64,000 bases of DNA from Rhodococcus sp. 14-2483-1-2 (GTDB taxonomy: Bacteria > Actinomycetota > Actinomycetes > Mycobacteriales > Mycobacteriaceae): assembly GCF_002259405.1 (NCBI RefSeq), contig NZ_NPFW01000021.1, positions 186,001-250,000 on the forward strand, written 5' to 3'. Under the pieces are notes generated by a model. That model saw only the letters and a list, made by a program, of their open reading frames with translations, made no database searches and was not told the DNA's origin. Of this stretch, positions 47,148 through 56,393 are shown piece after piece. The position numbers and the translations under genes were made by a program. Every line of letters starts with the position of its first letter. The stretch's first letter is position 1.

Positions 47148-47717
47148 TCAGTTCCAGCCGAAGTCGCGGCGCAGTCTGTTTGCCACGGAATCGAATTGGG
47201 GCTTGCTCAGAATGGCGCCCTCGCGTCGGATACCGTCCTCGGGCACGTCGAGAACCCGATCCAGGCGAATCCAGCTCGGTCGGCCCTCGGCGTCCCAGGC
47301 CCCGGATCCGATCGACTGCCAGTCACGGTCTCCGTCGCGGCTGCTCTGGCTCGACAACATCAGGCCGAGCAGATCGTTGCCCTCGCGTCCGATGACCAAC
47401 ACCGGGCGGTCCTTGCCCTGGCTGGCATCCTCCTCGTACGTGACCCAGGTCCAGACGATTTCGCCGGGATCGGCTTTGCCGTCCAGGTCGGGGGAGTACT
47501 CGATGGTGCGGGCTCGTTGTGCCGTAGGCCTGGTCTGCGACGCCACCGGACGCCCAGGACGAGGAGTCGGCGCGGACGTGCGCGTGGCCGTCCCGCTGAT
47601 CGCGTCCTTGCCCTTCTGCACGGCACCGGACTTCTGCAATTGACGCAGTAGCCGAGGGCCCTCGCGCATCGCGATCTTGCCCAGTTCCTTGCCGAATCTG
47701 CTCCAGTTGCCAGCCAT
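47148..47717 (-). CDS. PemK/MazF family protein (type II toxin-like)
   Basis: 189 aa from ATG 47717. Basic N-terminal region of about 70 residues, then a PemK/MazF-like beta-barrel (about 70-185): DPGEIVWTWVTYEEDASQGKDRPVLVIGREG and WIRLDRVLDVPEDGI. MazF proteins are mRNA interferases, but this long actinobacterial version has no antitoxin gene beside it and is found next to lepA across the group, so a housekeeping role is also possible. Divergent from lepA. Confidence 0.82.
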   Translation of the reverse strand: MAGNWSRFGKELGKIAMREGPRLLRQLQKSGAVQKGKDAISGTATRTSAPTPRPGRPVASQTRPTAQRARTIEYSPDLDGKADPGEIVWTWVTYEEDASQGKDRPVLVIGREGNDLLGLMLSSQSSRDGDRDWQSIGSGAWDAEGRPSWIRLDRVLDVPEDGIRREGAILSKPQFDSVANRLRRDFGWN

Positions 47718-47873
47718 GCGGCGAGTGTAGCGATGCAGACGCTGCTGCTCATCGCCCGAACCGCGGCGACGTGAACACCCGAGTCGGACAGCCGGGGACG
47801 GCGCACCGTTCTCGGCGTGGGACGATAGAGAAACCCGTTCGCTCATTTCGAACACGCCAGCCGAAGGATACGA

Positions 47874-49715
47874 GTGCCCAGCTTCGCCGACACGACGTTC
47901 ACCGATCCGTCCAGGATCAGGAACTTCTGCATCATCGCCCACATCGACCACGGTAAGTCGACGCTGGCCGACCGGATGTTGCAGCTCACGGGCGTCGTCG
48001 ACGACCGGTCGATGCGCGCTCAGTACCTGGACCGGATGGATATCGAGCGCGAGCGCGGCATCACCATCAAGGCACAGAACGTGCGACTTCCGTGGGTCGT
48101 CGACGGTGACGAATTCGTCCTGCACCTCATCGACACGCCCGGCCACGTCGACTTCACCTACGAGGTATCGCGTGCACTCGAGGCCTGCGAAGGGGCAGTG
48201 CTGCTGGTCGACGCTGCGCAGGGCATCGAGGCGCAGACGCTCGCGAACCTGTACCTCGCTCTCGACAAAGAGCTCACCATCATCCCGGTGCTCAACAAGA
48301 TCGATCTCCCCGCCGCCGACCCGGACCGCTACGCCGCCGAGATCGCCCACATCATCGGGTGCGAGGCCGACGACGTTCTGCGCGTGTCCGGCAAGACCGG
48401 TGTAGGCGTCGAGGAATTGCTCAACGAGGTCGTCAAGCTGGTTCCGGCCCCGGTCGGCAATCCGGACGGGCCTGCCCGCGCGATGATCTTCGACTCGGTC
48501 TACGACACCTACCGCGGCGTCGTCACGTACGTGCGAGTGGTCGACGGCGCGCTCAACCCGCGCGAGAAGGTCACGATGATGTCGACCGGCTCGACACACG
48601 AGCTGCTCGAGGTCGGCATCGTCTCGCCCGATCCGAAGGCCACCAAGGGCCTGGGTGTCGGCGAAGTGGGATACCTGATCACCGGAGTGAAGGACGTCCG
48701 TCAGTCCAAGGTCGGCGATACCGTCACCACCTTCCGCAAGGGCGCGACCGAGCCGCTGACCGGCTACCGTGAGCCCCGTCCCATGGTGTACTCGGGCCTC
48801 TACCCGCTCGACGGTTCGGATTACCCCGACCTGCGCGACGCTCTGGAGAAGCTGCAGCTCAACGATGCTGCACTGACGTACGAGCCCGAGACTTCGGTGG
48901 CGCTCGGATTCGGCTTCCGCTGCGGATTCCTCGGGCTGCTGCACATGGAGATCACCCGCGAGCGGCTCGAGCGAGAGTTCAACCTGGACCTGATCTCGAC
49001 CTCGCCGAACGTCGTCTACCGCGTCGAGATGGAAGACGGTGCCGAGCACATCGTCACCAATCCGTCGTACTGGCCCGAGGGCAAAGCGCGCGAGGTGTTC
49101 GAGCCGATGGTCAAGTGCACCATCATCTCGCCGAGCGAGTTCATCGGTTCCATCATGGAACTGTGCCAGGGACGACGTGGCGAACTCGGCGGCATGGATT
49201 ACCTGTCCGAGACCCGCGTCGAGCTGCGCTACACGATTCCGATGGCCGAGATCATCTTCGACTTCTTCGACATCCTGAAGTCGCGGACACGCGGATACGC
49301 CAGCCTCGACTACGAGGAGATCGGCGAGCAGAGCGGAGCGCTCGTGAAGGTCGACATCCTGCTGCAGGGTGAGGCCGTCGACGCGTTCTCGGCGATCGTG
49401 CACAAGGACGCTGCTGCTGCCTACGGCAACAAGATGACGACCAAGCTCAAGGAACTGATTCCGCGTCAGCAGTTCGAGGTGCCGATCCAGGCCGCCATCG
49501 GATCTCGCATCATCGCCCGCGAGAACATCCGCGCGATCCGCAAGGACGTTCTGGCCAAGTGCTACGGCGGCGACATCAGCCGTAAGCGCAAGCTGCTCGA
49601 GAAGCAGAAAGAGGGTAAGAAGCGGATGAAGACGATCGGTCGCGTCGAGGTGCCGCAGGAAGCCTTCGTCGCCGCGTTGTCCTCGGAATCGTCCTCGGAC
49701 AAGCCGAAGAAGTAG
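47874..49715 (+). CDS. lepA: Elongation factor 4 (LepA), back-translocating GTPase
   Basis: 613 aa, GTG start. GTPase motifs [28 protein letters not shown] and NKIDLP; domains II, III and V as in EF-G; the LepA-specific C-terminal domain with [25 protein letters not shown]. Acts on stalled or misplaced ribosomes at the membrane and in stress. The 156-bp gap to the divergent PemK-like gene should contain its promoter; none is clear by eye. A hairpin terminator follows at 49763-49802. Confidence 0.97.
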   Translation: MPSFADTTFTDPSRIRNFCIIAHIDHGKSTLADRMLQLTGVVDDRSMRAQYLDRMDIERERGITIKAQNVRLPWVVDGDEFVLHLIDTPGHVDFTYEVSRALEACEGAVLLVDAAQGIEAQTLANLYLALDKELTIIPVLNKIDLPAADPDRYAAEIAHIIGCEADDVLRVSGKTGVGVEELLNEVVKLVPAPVGNPDGPARAMIFDSVYDTYRGVVTYVRVVDGALNPREKVTMMSTGSTHELLEVGIVSPDPKATKGLGVGEVGYLITGVKDVRQSKVGDTVTTFRKGATEPLTGYREPRPMVYSGLYPLDGSDYPDLRDALEKLQLNDAALTYEPETSVALGFGFRCGFLGLLHMEITRERLEREFNLDLISTSPNVVYRVEMEDGAEHIVTNPSYWPEGKAREVFEPMVKCTIISPSEFIGSIMELCQGRRGELGGMDYLSETRVELRYTIPMAEIIFDFFDILKSRTRGYASLDYEEIGEQSGALVKVDILLQGEAVDAFSAIVHKDAAAAYGNKMTTKLKELIPRQQFEVPIQAAIGSRIIARENIRAIRKDVLAKCYGGDISRKRKLLEKQKEGKKRMKTIGRVEVPQEAFVAALSSESSSDKPKK

Positions 49716-49762
49716 GGCAGCAGTTCCGGGTCGCAGGAATTGACCTCACACCCTTTCTACCG

Positions 49763-49802
49763 ACTGCGCGCCCCCGCTCGCCACAGAACAGGGGCGCGCA
49801 GT
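49763..49802 (+). terminator. Terminator hairpin after lepA
   Basis: Perfect 12-bp inverted repeat (49763-49774 and 49791-49802, ACTGCGCGCCCC and its complement), 16-nt loop, 48 bp past the lepA stop, with only a weak T content after it (TGTCAGTAG). Confidence 0.65.
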
Positions 49803-49868
49803 TGTCAGTAGGGTCGCGCGGTCCCACCGAACCCTGTCGGAAATGGCGGGCGAGTACATTTCGAACCT

Positions 49869-50876
49869 GTGACGACGCCGATTCTGAAGCAGCTGCGTGT
49901 TCCCGTTGTCGGTGCGCCGATGGCAGGTGGTCCTAGTACTCCTGAACTCGCCCGTGCGGTGTCGGAGGCAGGTGGACTCGGCATGATTGCCGGTGCGCTG
50001 TTGACGCCCGAAGCCTTTGCGGCGCAGATCGATTCGATGCGCGGTCTGCTGTTCGGTGTCAATCTCTTCCTGCCGGAGGAGCCATCGGGTGCGGATGTGG
50101 AGTCCTATGCCGAGCACCTGGCACCCTGGTTCGAGCGTTTCGACGCAGAGCCGGGAGAGTTGATTCGACGTGACGACTTCTACGCCGAGAAGTTCGCCTG
50201 GCTGCTGGCGCACCCGGTACCGCTGGTGTCGAGTACGTTCGCGACGTTCGACGCGGACGAGGTCGCCCAGTTGCACGCCGTGGGAACCGAGGTGTGGGCC
50301 ACCGTCGCCACCGCGTCGGACGCATCGGTGGCCACCGCCAACGGGGTTGACGCGCTGGTGGTGCAGGGACCCGAAGCGGGCGGTCATCGAGGTACCTTCG
50401 ACGGCTCGGCCCCGGACGAGCCTCTGACCGAACTGCTGATCGCAGTGCGTGAGATATCCGATCTACCGCGGATCGCCGCGGGCGGACTGATGGATGGCAA
50501 CGACATTGCGCCACTGCTGGATTCGGGTGCCGCGCATGCCGCGCAGCTCGGTACGGCGTTTCTGAACACGCCGGAAGCCGGGACCAAGCCCGTGCACCGA
50601 GAGCAACTGACCGTCGCTCCCGACACCGCGGTGACGAAGGCGTTCTCCGGTCGCCCTGCACGGGGGCTGGTCAACGAGTTCATGCGTGAGAACTCCGACG
50701 CAGCACCGTTGGCGTATCCCGATCTGCACTACCTGACGGCACCGATGCGCGCCAAGGCCGCAGCGGCAGGGGATCCGTCGGGACTGTCGATGTGGGCCGG
50801 CACCGGTTTTCGCCGTGCACAGGCGGCACCCGCAGCCGAGTTGATCGCCGAATGGGCGAAGCAACTCGGCCGCTGA
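49869..50876 (+). CDS. Nitronate monooxygenase family protein (2-nitropropane dioxygenase)
   Basis: 335 aa, GTG start. FMN-binding TIM barrel: VVGAPMAGGPSTPELARAVSEAGGLGMIAGA at the start, VQGPEAGGHRG (catalytic-His type motif) near 170, AAGGLMDG and AAQLGTAFL phosphate-binding stretches. Oxidises propionate 3-nitronate and other alkyl nitronates, or acts as an NADH:quinone reductase in related subclasses. Single gene, convergent with trehalase (10-bp gap). Confidence 0.92.
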   Translation: MTTPILKQLRVPVVGAPMAGGPSTPELARAVSEAGGLGMIAGALLTPEAFAAQIDSMRGLLFGVNLFLPEEPSGADVESYAEHLAPWFERFDAEPGELIRRDDFYAEKFAWLLAHPVPLVSSTFATFDADEVAQLHAVGTEVWATVATASDASVATANGVDALVVQGPEAGGHRGTFDGSAPDEPLTELLIAVREISDLPRIAAGGLMDGNDIAPLLDSGAAHAAQLGTAFLNTPEAGTKPVHREQLTVAPDTAVTKAFSGRPARGLVNEFMRENSDAAPLAYPDLHYLTAPMRAKAAAAGDPSGLSMWAGTGFRRAQAAPAAELIAEWAKQLGR

Positions 50877-50886
50877 GCCCGCACTC

Positions 50887-52932
50887 TCAGGGGTTGGCGT
50901 GGGCAGGCTGGAAGTGCCCCGACACCTGGGCTTCCTCGGCGCGGATGACGTGCACCACCGCGTTGATGAGTGCGAGGTGCGTGAAAGCCTGCGGGAAGTT
51001 GCCGAGGTGACGGCCGGTGCGGTGGTCGATCTCCTCGGCGTAGAGCTTGAGCGGGCTCGCGTACCCCAACAGACGCTCGCAGAGATGCTTGGCGCGCGGG
51101 AGTTCGCCGATCTCGACCAGCGCCGATACGAGCCAGAAGGAGCAGATCGTGAATGTCCCTTCCTCGCCCGCCAGACCGTCGTCGGTGGTATCGGTTCGGT
51201 AGCGCAGGACCAGGCCGTCCTCGGTCAGCTCGTCGGCGATGGCCAGCACCGTCGCACGGATGCGTTCGTCCTCGGCAGGCAGGAATCGAAGCAGCGGTGC
51301 GAGCAGCAGTGACGCATCGAGCGACGGGTCACCGTAGCGCTGAGTGAGGACACCCCGAGAATCGGTGCCGTTCTCGAGAATGTCCGCCTTGATCTCGTCG
51401 GCGATCTCGTTCCACTTGGCCGAGTACTCCTTCTCGCCGTGGATGTCGGCGAGCTTGGCACCGCGGTCGAGCGCGACCCAACACATGAGCTTCGAGGAGG
51501 TGAAGTGCTGCGGTTCACCGCGCACCTCCCAGATGCCGCGATCGGGCTTGCGCCAATTGGCGATCGCCTCCTCCACCTGTCGCTTGAGCAGGGGCCACAG
51601 GAATTCGGGGACGTGCTCGCGCGACTTGACATGCAGATACACCGAGTCGAGCATCGTGCCCCAGATGTCGTGCTGCTCTTGGTCGTAGGCTCCGTTGCCG
51701 ATACGCACCGGACGTGCGCCGTCGTATCCGGACAGGTGTGGCAGCTCGCTCTCGTCGAGCGTCTTCTCGCCGCCGATGCCGTACATGACCTGTAGCGGAT
51801 TGACCTCGCCGTTGGCAGTGGTCGCCACATCGGACATGAACGCGAAGAAGTCGTTGGCCTCACGGTCGAGTCCGAGTGTGTAGAGGCCCCACAGTGCGAA
51901 CGTCGAGTCTCGTACCCACGTGTAGCGGTAGTCCCAGTTACGTTCTCCACCAGGAGTTTCCGGAAGCGATGTTGTCGACGCCGCCAGCAGTGCACCGGTG
52001 GGGGCGTAGGTCAGACCCTTGAGTGTCAGGGCGCTGCGCTGCAGGTAGCCCCGCCACGGGTGATCGGGGAACCGGCCGATCGTGATCCACTGCCGCCAGC
52101 ACTCGGACGTGCGCCACATCTTGTCCGCGGCTTCCTCGAAGGTCTGCGGCGCAGGCAGATCCGACCACGACAGCGCGACGAACACGTTGTCGCCCTCCGT
52201 CATTCGGGTGCGGGCGCGGGCTTCACGTCCTTCGATGCCGATGCGGAGGTTGGTGGTCAGCTTCAACGTGGGCTGATCTCCGCCCGCACTGGCCTCGCAG
52301 GTTGCGGTGGTTTCCTCGTACACCTTGCCGGTGTACTCCCACTTCGCCGGCGCGCGGTGGTAGTCGAAGGCCGGCTCGCAGCTCATCTCGAGTTCGACCG
52401 TGCCGCTGACGCACTTGATGGTGCGCAGCAGGATGTGTTCGGCGTCCCAGTCGCTCGGTGCGCGCTTGTGGGTGCGAGAGCGCTGATCGGTGTTGTGCCA
52501 CGGTCCCATGACGAGTGCGTCGCGGACCACGAGCCAACCGGTTTCGGTCTGCCACGTCGTTTCGACGATCAGTCCACCGGGCAGATACCGCCGTGCCGCC
52601 GGCACCGATTGACCGTACGGGCCGACACGGAAATGGCCCGCGCTGCGATCGAGAACCGCTCCGAAGATGCTGGGGGAGTCCGGACGAGGCACGCACATCC
52701 ACTCGACCGATCCGTTCCGAGCGATCAGGCAGGTCGTCTCGCAGTCCGAGAGGAAGGCGTAGTCGTCGATCGGCGGAAAGGCACTTCGATAGGACGTCAG
52801 GGTGGACACCGGTGCGTCGGTACTGCCCAACGCTCCCTGAACCTCGACCCCGCCCAAACCTGGATGCCCCGACCCCATGGCGGGCTCGTCGGCCACCGGG
52901 GGCACTGGCGAAACATCTTCGTATGCCGTCAT
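50887..52932 (-). CDS. Trehalase (GH15 family)
   Basis: 681 aa from ATG 52932; the frame is open to 53265 but conserved sequence starts at about residue 55 (IDDYAFLSDCETTCLIARNGSVEWMC). N-terminal beta-sandwich domain (to about 290) and an (alpha/alpha)6 barrel with RNWDYRYTWVRDSTFALW (general acid region) and LAGEEGTFTICSFWLV (base region). The mycobacterial orthologue at this position (Rv2402) is a phosphate- and Mg-dependent trehalase; family GH15 also includes glucoamylase, the other possible reading. Trehalose is a second compatible solute of this organism. Confidence 0.88.
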   Translation of the reverse strand: MTAYEDVSPVPPVADEPAMGSGHPGLGGVEVQGALGSTDAPVSTLTSYRSAFPPIDDYAFLSDCETTCLIARNGSVEWMCVPRPDSPSIFGAVLDRSAGHFRVGPYGQSVPAARRYLPGGLIVETTWQTETGWLVVRDALVMGPWHNTDQRSRTHKRAPSDWDAEHILLRTIKCVSGTVELEMSCEPAFDYHRAPAKWEYTGKVYEETTATCEASAGGDQPTLKLTTNLRIGIEGREARARTRMTEGDNVFVALSWSDLPAPQTFEEAADKMWRTSECWRQWITIGRFPDHPWRGYLQRSALTLKGLTYAPTGALLAASTTSLPETPGGERNWDYRYTWVRDSTFALWGLYTLGLDREANDFFAFMSDVATTANGEVNPLQVMYGIGGEKTLDESELPHLSGYDGARPVRIGNGAYDQEQHDIWGTMLDSVYLHVKSREHVPEFLWPLLKRQVEEAIANWRKPDRGIWEVRGEPQHFTSSKLMCWVALDRGAKLADIHGEKEYSAKWNEIADEIKADILENGTDSRGVLTQRYGDPSLDASLLLAPLLRFLPAEDERIRATVLAIADELTEDGLVLRYRTDTTDDGLAGEEGTFTICSFWLVSALVEIGELPRAKHLCERLLGYASPLKLYAEEIDHRTGRHLGNFPQAFTHLALINAVVHVIRAEEAQVSGHFQPAHANP

Positions 52933-53025
52933 GGCGTAATCATCGACCGATCCACGGCACGCGTCCACTGCTGGTCGTCGATCGGCGTGGCGTGAGAGCG
53001 GAACGAGCTGGTTTAAGCTGCGAGG

Positions 53026-53259
53026 GTGGAATCGATCGCACGCTGGTGGGACGGCGTCGAACTGTGGGTGACGGGTTTGCCGTTCGTGCCACAGTCGGTA
53101 GTCGTGCTGCTGGTCATCGTGCCTACCGCGTTCCTGCTGGCACGTGTCTTCGATCGCGTGCTGGCGGTAGTTCTGCACTTGCTCGGGCGTGATGCCCGGG
53201 CTGCTCGCGACGCGGAGCCCTCGGGTGCGGCCACCACTACGACGAAGGATGGACAGTAA
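53026..53259 (+). CDS. Small membrane protein of unknown function
   Basis: 77 aa, GTG start. One long hydrophobic region at about 20-55 (SVVVLLVIVPTAFLLARVF then VLAVVLHLLG), probably one or two transmembrane helices, then an Ala/Thr-rich polar end. Not recognised as a named family. Its TAA overlaps the ATG of a second, 25-residue membrane peptide, so the two are translationally coupled. Divergent from trehalase with a 93-bp gap. Confidence 0.6.
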   Translation: MESIARWWDGVELWVTGLPFVPQSVVVLLVIVPTAFLLARVFDRVLAVVLHLLGRDARAARDAEPSGAATTTTKDGQ

Positions 53260-53336
53260 TGCCACGGTCTCGGGTCACGCTGGCGCTCATCGCGCTGCTG
53301 GTGCTGGTTGTCATCGCCTGGTTGCTCACTCGATAG
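53259..53336 (+). CDS. 25-residue membrane peptide
   Basis: ATG 53259 overlaps the TAA of the preceding small gene (TAATG). The product MPRSRVT followed by a run of Leu/Ala/Val/Ile and ending AWLLTR is a basic N-terminus plus a single transmembrane helix. Tight coupling to the upstream small membrane gene supports it as a real gene; its function is unknown. Confidence 0.5.
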   Translation: MPRSRVTLALIALLVLVVIAWLLTR

Positions 53337-53364
53337 CCGATTAGAGTCGGTCCGGAACCTCTGC

Positions 53365-53370
53365 TAGATT
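53365..53370 (+). promoter_or_regulatory. -10 element giving a leaderless start of the cysteine leader peptide
   Basis: TAGATT lies exactly 7 bp before GTG 53378, so transcription could begin on the start codon itself and the short gene would be leaderless. The -35 (TTAGAG at 53341-53346, 18-bp spacer) is weak. Confidence 0.5.
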
Positions 53371-53377
53371 TCTGACC

Positions 53378-53467
53378 GTGTCTTCTGCCGCCGAGTACCG
53401 CGTCCGCCATCAGTTGGCGTTGATTGCTGTCGGCATGCTGGCAGTCGCCGATATCGACTGTTGTTGA
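53378..53467 (+). CDS. Cysteine-rich leader peptide of the sulfate transport operon
   Basis: 29 codons from GTG 53378: starts MSSAAEYRVRHQ and ends ADIDCC, then TGA (53465-53467). Two adjacent Cys codons sit directly before the stop, 204 bp upstream of the sulfate-binding protein gene. Mycobacteria use short leaderless frames rich in Cys codons to sense Cys-tRNA and attenuate sulfur genes; position, leaderless promoter geometry and terminal Cys pair fit that model. When cysteine is scarce, stalling on the Cys codons would favour expression of sbp-cysTWA. Function is inferred. Confidence 0.65.
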   Translation: MSSAAEYRVRHQLALIAVGMLAVADIDCC

Positions 53468-53670
53468 TTCTTTCCTTCGTCGAATCGGTTCCGTCGATCC
53501 GTTGCCCACGCGCCTACATCTCGCGGTCGGGCGGTTCACGACGTACTTTCTGCCACTCACGGTGATCTCGCGATGACACGCGGCCACGGTGGTGCTCCGG
53601 TTCGACCTCGGGAATGTCGACTCTGCCCAGCTCGCACTCACTGCACACCATCATGAAAGGCCTTTTCTCG
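53468..53670 (+). promoter_or_regulatory. Leader region between the Cys peptide and sbp
   Basis: 203 bp without another convincing gene. If the upstream peptide is an attenuator, the switching structure must lie here. The sbp ribosome-binding site GAAAGG (53655-53660) is followed at once by CCTTTT, which can pair with it, so access to the site could be controlled by RNA folding. No T-rich intrinsic terminator is visible, which leaves Rho-dependent or translational control. Confidence 0.35.
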
Positions 53671-54693
53671 ATGAGGCATAACTCTCGCTACCTGCTGACC
53701 ACGTTCGCGGCCGTGGGAACCCTTCTACTGACTGCCTGCGGCGGTGGATCGAGTGACGTCGTCGGCGGTGAGCCGGACACCGCGAGCGGCCCCGCACTGA
53801 CCCTCGTGGGTTATGCAGTCCCCAAGAATGGTTGGGACGCAATCGGTCCGGCCTTCGCGGCAACCGAGGACGGCGACGGTACGGCGATCAACGCGGACTA
53901 CGGCGCATCGGGCAATCAGTCGCGCAAGGTGGCCGACGGCGCACCCGCCGATATCGTCAACTTCTCGGTCGAACCCGACATCACCCGTCTGGTGCAGGCA
54001 GGCAAGGTCGACGAGGACTGGAATCAGAATGCTTACGGCGGCGTGCCGTTCGGCTCCGTGGTGACCATCGTCGTACGCGAGGGCAACCCCAAGAACATCC
54101 GTACCTGGGACGATCTGGTAAAGCCCGACGTTCAGGTCATCAGCCCCAGCCCGCTCAGCTCGGGCTCTGCCAAGTGGAACCTGCTCGCTCCCTACGCGGC
54201 GAAGAGCAACGGCGGCCAGGACAAGCAGGCCGGTCTCGACTTCGTGCGCACACTCGTCGCCGATCACTTCCCGGTTCAGCCCGAATCCGGCCGCGCCGCA
54301 ACCGAAGCCTTCCTGCAGGGCCAGGGTGATGCGTTGCTCAGCTACGAGAACGAAGCACTCCTGATCGAGGAACAGGGACAGAACGTGGAGCACGTCGACG
54401 TTCCCGTGACATTCCGCATCGACAATCCCGTGGCCGTGATCAACGACAGCGCCAATCTCGATCGCGCCAATGCTCTGAACGATTTCATCTACACCGACGA
54501 GGGCCAGAAGATCTGGGCGGAGGCCGGTTTCCGACCGACGAACCCCGACATCGCGTCGGAGTACTCCGACAAGTTCTTCACCCCCGAAAAGCTGTACACC
54601 ATCGATGATCTCGGTGGCTGGACCCAGGTGGACGCAGATCTGTTCGGCGACAACGGTGCGATCACGACGATCTATCAGGAAAGTACTCGGTAG
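53671..54693 (+). CDS. Sulfate/thiosulfate ABC transporter substrate-binding lipoprotein
   Basis: 340 aa from ATG 53671 (GAAAGG upstream; ATG 53653 would spoil the signal peptide). Signal peptide with lipobox LLTAC, lipidated Cys at residue 23, so it is anchored outside the membrane. Mature sequence matches the sulfate-binding family: LTLVGYAVPKNGWDAIGPAF, GASGNQSRKVADGAPADIV, SPSPLSSGSAKWNLLAPYAA and TYxxE-like QGDALLSYENEALL. First gene of sbp-cysT-cysW-cysA. Confidence 0.93.
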   Translation: MRHNSRYLLTTFAAVGTLLLTACGGGSSDVVGGEPDTASGPALTLVGYAVPKNGWDAIGPAFAATEDGDGTAINADYGASGNQSRKVADGAPADIVNFSVEPDITRLVQAGKVDEDWNQNAYGGVPFGSVVTIVVREGNPKNIRTWDDLVKPDVQVISPSPLSSGSAKWNLLAPYAAKSNGGQDKQAGLDFVRTLVADHFPVQPESGRAATEAFLQGQGDALLSYENEALLIEEQGQNVEHVDVPVTFRIDNPVAVINDSANLDRANALNDFIYTDEGQKIWAEAGFRPTNPDIASEYSDKFFTPEKLYTIDDLGGWTQVDADLFGDNGAITTIYQESTR

Positions 54694-54699
54694 AGATCG

Positions 54700-55593
54700 A
54701 TGTCATCTTCGACCACCGAAGCCGCAGCTGCGGCTTCGACCCTCTCGCCCGGCACGAGACCACGGTTTCGTGCCGGGCGGGAAGGCCGAAAGTTCAGGGG
54801 TCCGGGATCGGTCGGTCCACTCGGCCTCGGCGTCGCAGTGTTGTGGCTCAGCGTCATCGTGCTGCTTCCGTTGGCGGCGTTGACGGTTCAGTCGTTCGAC
54901 GACGGCTTGACCGGTTTCTGGAACGCGGTCACCGAGCAACGCGCCTTGGCCACGTTCAAGGTGACGCTTCAGGTGTCGGTGGCCGCGGCCGTGGTCAACC
55001 TGTTTCTCGGAACCCTCATCGCCTGGGTACTGGTGCGGGACGAGTTCCCGGGCAAGCGTTTCGTCAATGCCCTGATCGATCTGCCGTTCGCGTTGCCGAC
55101 CATCGTGGCCAGCCTGGTTCTGCTGTCGCTGTACGGTCCTGCGAGCCCGATCGGGTTGGTGTTCAACGCAACCAAGCCCGCGGTGATCGTCGCGCTGCTG
55201 TTCGTCACATTGCCGTTCGTGGTACGAGCGGTGCAACCGGTGCTGATCGAACTCGACAAGGATGTCGAGGAGGCCGCGGCCTCGCTCGGCGCGAACAACT
55301 GGACCATCTTCCGCCGCATCGTCCTGCCGGTACTGCTGCCGGCGATCCTCAGCGGCGGCGGCCTCGCCTTCGCGCGCGCCATCGGCGAATTCGGGTCGGT
55401 GGTGCTCATCGGCGGGAACATCCCCAACGACACGCAGGTGGCGTCCCAGTACATCCGTGAGCTCATCGAGTACGACCGCCCCACCGACGCGGCCGCGATC
55501 TCCGTTGTGCTGCTGGCGATCGCGTTCGCAGTGCTGTTCGTCCTTCGCGTGGTGGGCAATCGCCTGGCCCGACGTGAGGAGCAGATCTCGTGA
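54700..55593 (+). CDS. cysT: Sulfate ABC transporter permease CysT
   Basis: 297 aa, ATG start. Six transmembrane segments and the permease EAA loop near 190 (EEAAASLGANNWTIFRRIVLPVLLPAI). The first 38 residues are an Arg-rich extension (GTRPRFRAGREGRK) not typical of CysT; the DNA coding for it contains a 12-bp-arm perfect hairpin. Conserved membrane sequence begins at LGVAVLWLSVIVLLPLAAL. Forms the channel with CysW; the stop overlaps cysW by 4 bp. Confidence 0.93.
   Translation: MSSSTTEAAAAASTLSPGTRPRFRAGREGRKFRGPGSVGPLGLGVAVLWLSVIVLLPLAALTVQSFDDGLTGFWNAVTEQRALATFKVTLQVSVAAAVVNLFLGTLIAWVLVRDEFPGKRFVNALIDLPFALPTIVASLVLLSLYGPASPIGLVFNATKPAVIVALLFVTLPFVVRAVQPVLIELDKDVEEAAASLGANNWTIFRRIVLPVLLPAILSGGGLAFARAIGEFGSVVLIGGNIPNDTQVASQYIRELIEYDRPTDAAAISVVLLAIAFAVLFVLRVVGNRLARREEQIS
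54746..54779 (+). repeat. Palindromic repeat element inside the 5' end of cysT
   Basis: Perfect inverted repeat, arms 54746-54757 (CGCCCGGCACGA) and 54768-54779, 10-nt loop. It encodes part of an N-terminal extension not shared by the family. Size, shape and in-frame position resemble a REP-like mobile palindrome. Confidence 0.65.
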
Positions 55594-56393
55594 AAATCGG
55601 TCTGCCGATCAAACTGACGCTCCGCACCGTAGCTCTGCTGTACCTCGCCGTTCTGGTGCTCTTTCCCCTCGGCACCATCCTGTTCCGCACCTTCGAGGAC
55701 GGCGTCGTCACGTTCTGGGAGCAGATCACCACGCCGGCCGCGCAGTCGGCGTTGCAGCTGTCGTTGTTGATCGTCGCCATAGTTGTTCCGATCAACATCG
55801 TGTTCGGTGTGGTCACCGCCCTGGCGCTCGTGCGAGGACGGTTCCGTGGCAAGGGTGTCCTGGAAGCCATCGTCGATCTGCCGTTCGCGGTGTCGCCCAT
55901 CATCACCGGCGTTGCGCTGATCCTGCTGTGGGGTGCCAACGGCTGGTTCGGTGGCGTCGAAAGCCTCGGCTTCAAGGTCATCTTTGCGCTTCCCGGCATG
56001 GTCATCGCCACGATCTTCGTCACGCTGCCGTTCGTCGTGCGCGAGGTCGAACCCGTGCTGTACGAAATCGGTGAGGAGCAGGAGGAGGCCGCCTCGACGC
56101 TCGGTGCGTCGTCGTGGCAGACGTTCTGGCGCATCACTCTTCCGGCGATCCGGTGGGGACTGACCTACGGCGTCGTACTCACCGTCGCGCGCTCGCTCGG
56201 CGAGTTCGGTGCCGTCATCATGGTCTCGACCAACCTGCCGGGCATCTCCCAAACACTGACGCTGCTGGTCAACTCACGATACGAGGACTTCAATCAACAG
56301 GGCGCGTACGCCGCGTCCACATTGCTCATGGCGATCGCCGTCATCGTGCTGCTGTTGATGACTGCCCTCGACAAGAAGAGGACGAAACAATGA
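55590..56393 (+). CDS. cysW: Sulfate ABC transporter permease CysW
   Basis: 267 aa, GTG start overlapping cysT (GTGA). Six transmembrane segments; family EAA loop [25 protein letters not shown] near 165-190, which docks to CysA; start [24 protein letters not shown] as in other CysW. Ends with a basic tail overlapping the cysA start. Confidence 0.94.
   Translation: MKIGLPIKLTLRTVALLYLAVLVLFPLGTILFRTFEDGVVTFWEQITTPAAQSALQLSLLIVAIVVPINIVFGVVTALALVRGRFRGKGVLEAIVDLPFAVSPIITGVALILLWGANGWFGGVESLGFKVIFALPGMVIATIFVTLPFVVREVEPVLYEIGEEQEEAASTLGASSWQTFWRITLPAIRWGLTYGVVLTVARSLGEFGAVIMVSTNLPGISQTLTLLVNSRYEDFNQQGAYAASTLLMAIAVIVLLLMTALDKKRTKQ

Noticed and set aside
47148-47717. Complete toxin-antitoxin pair
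   Set aside because: The PemK-like gene has no small antitoxin gene beside it on the same strand; neighbours are a transglutaminase gene and lepA.
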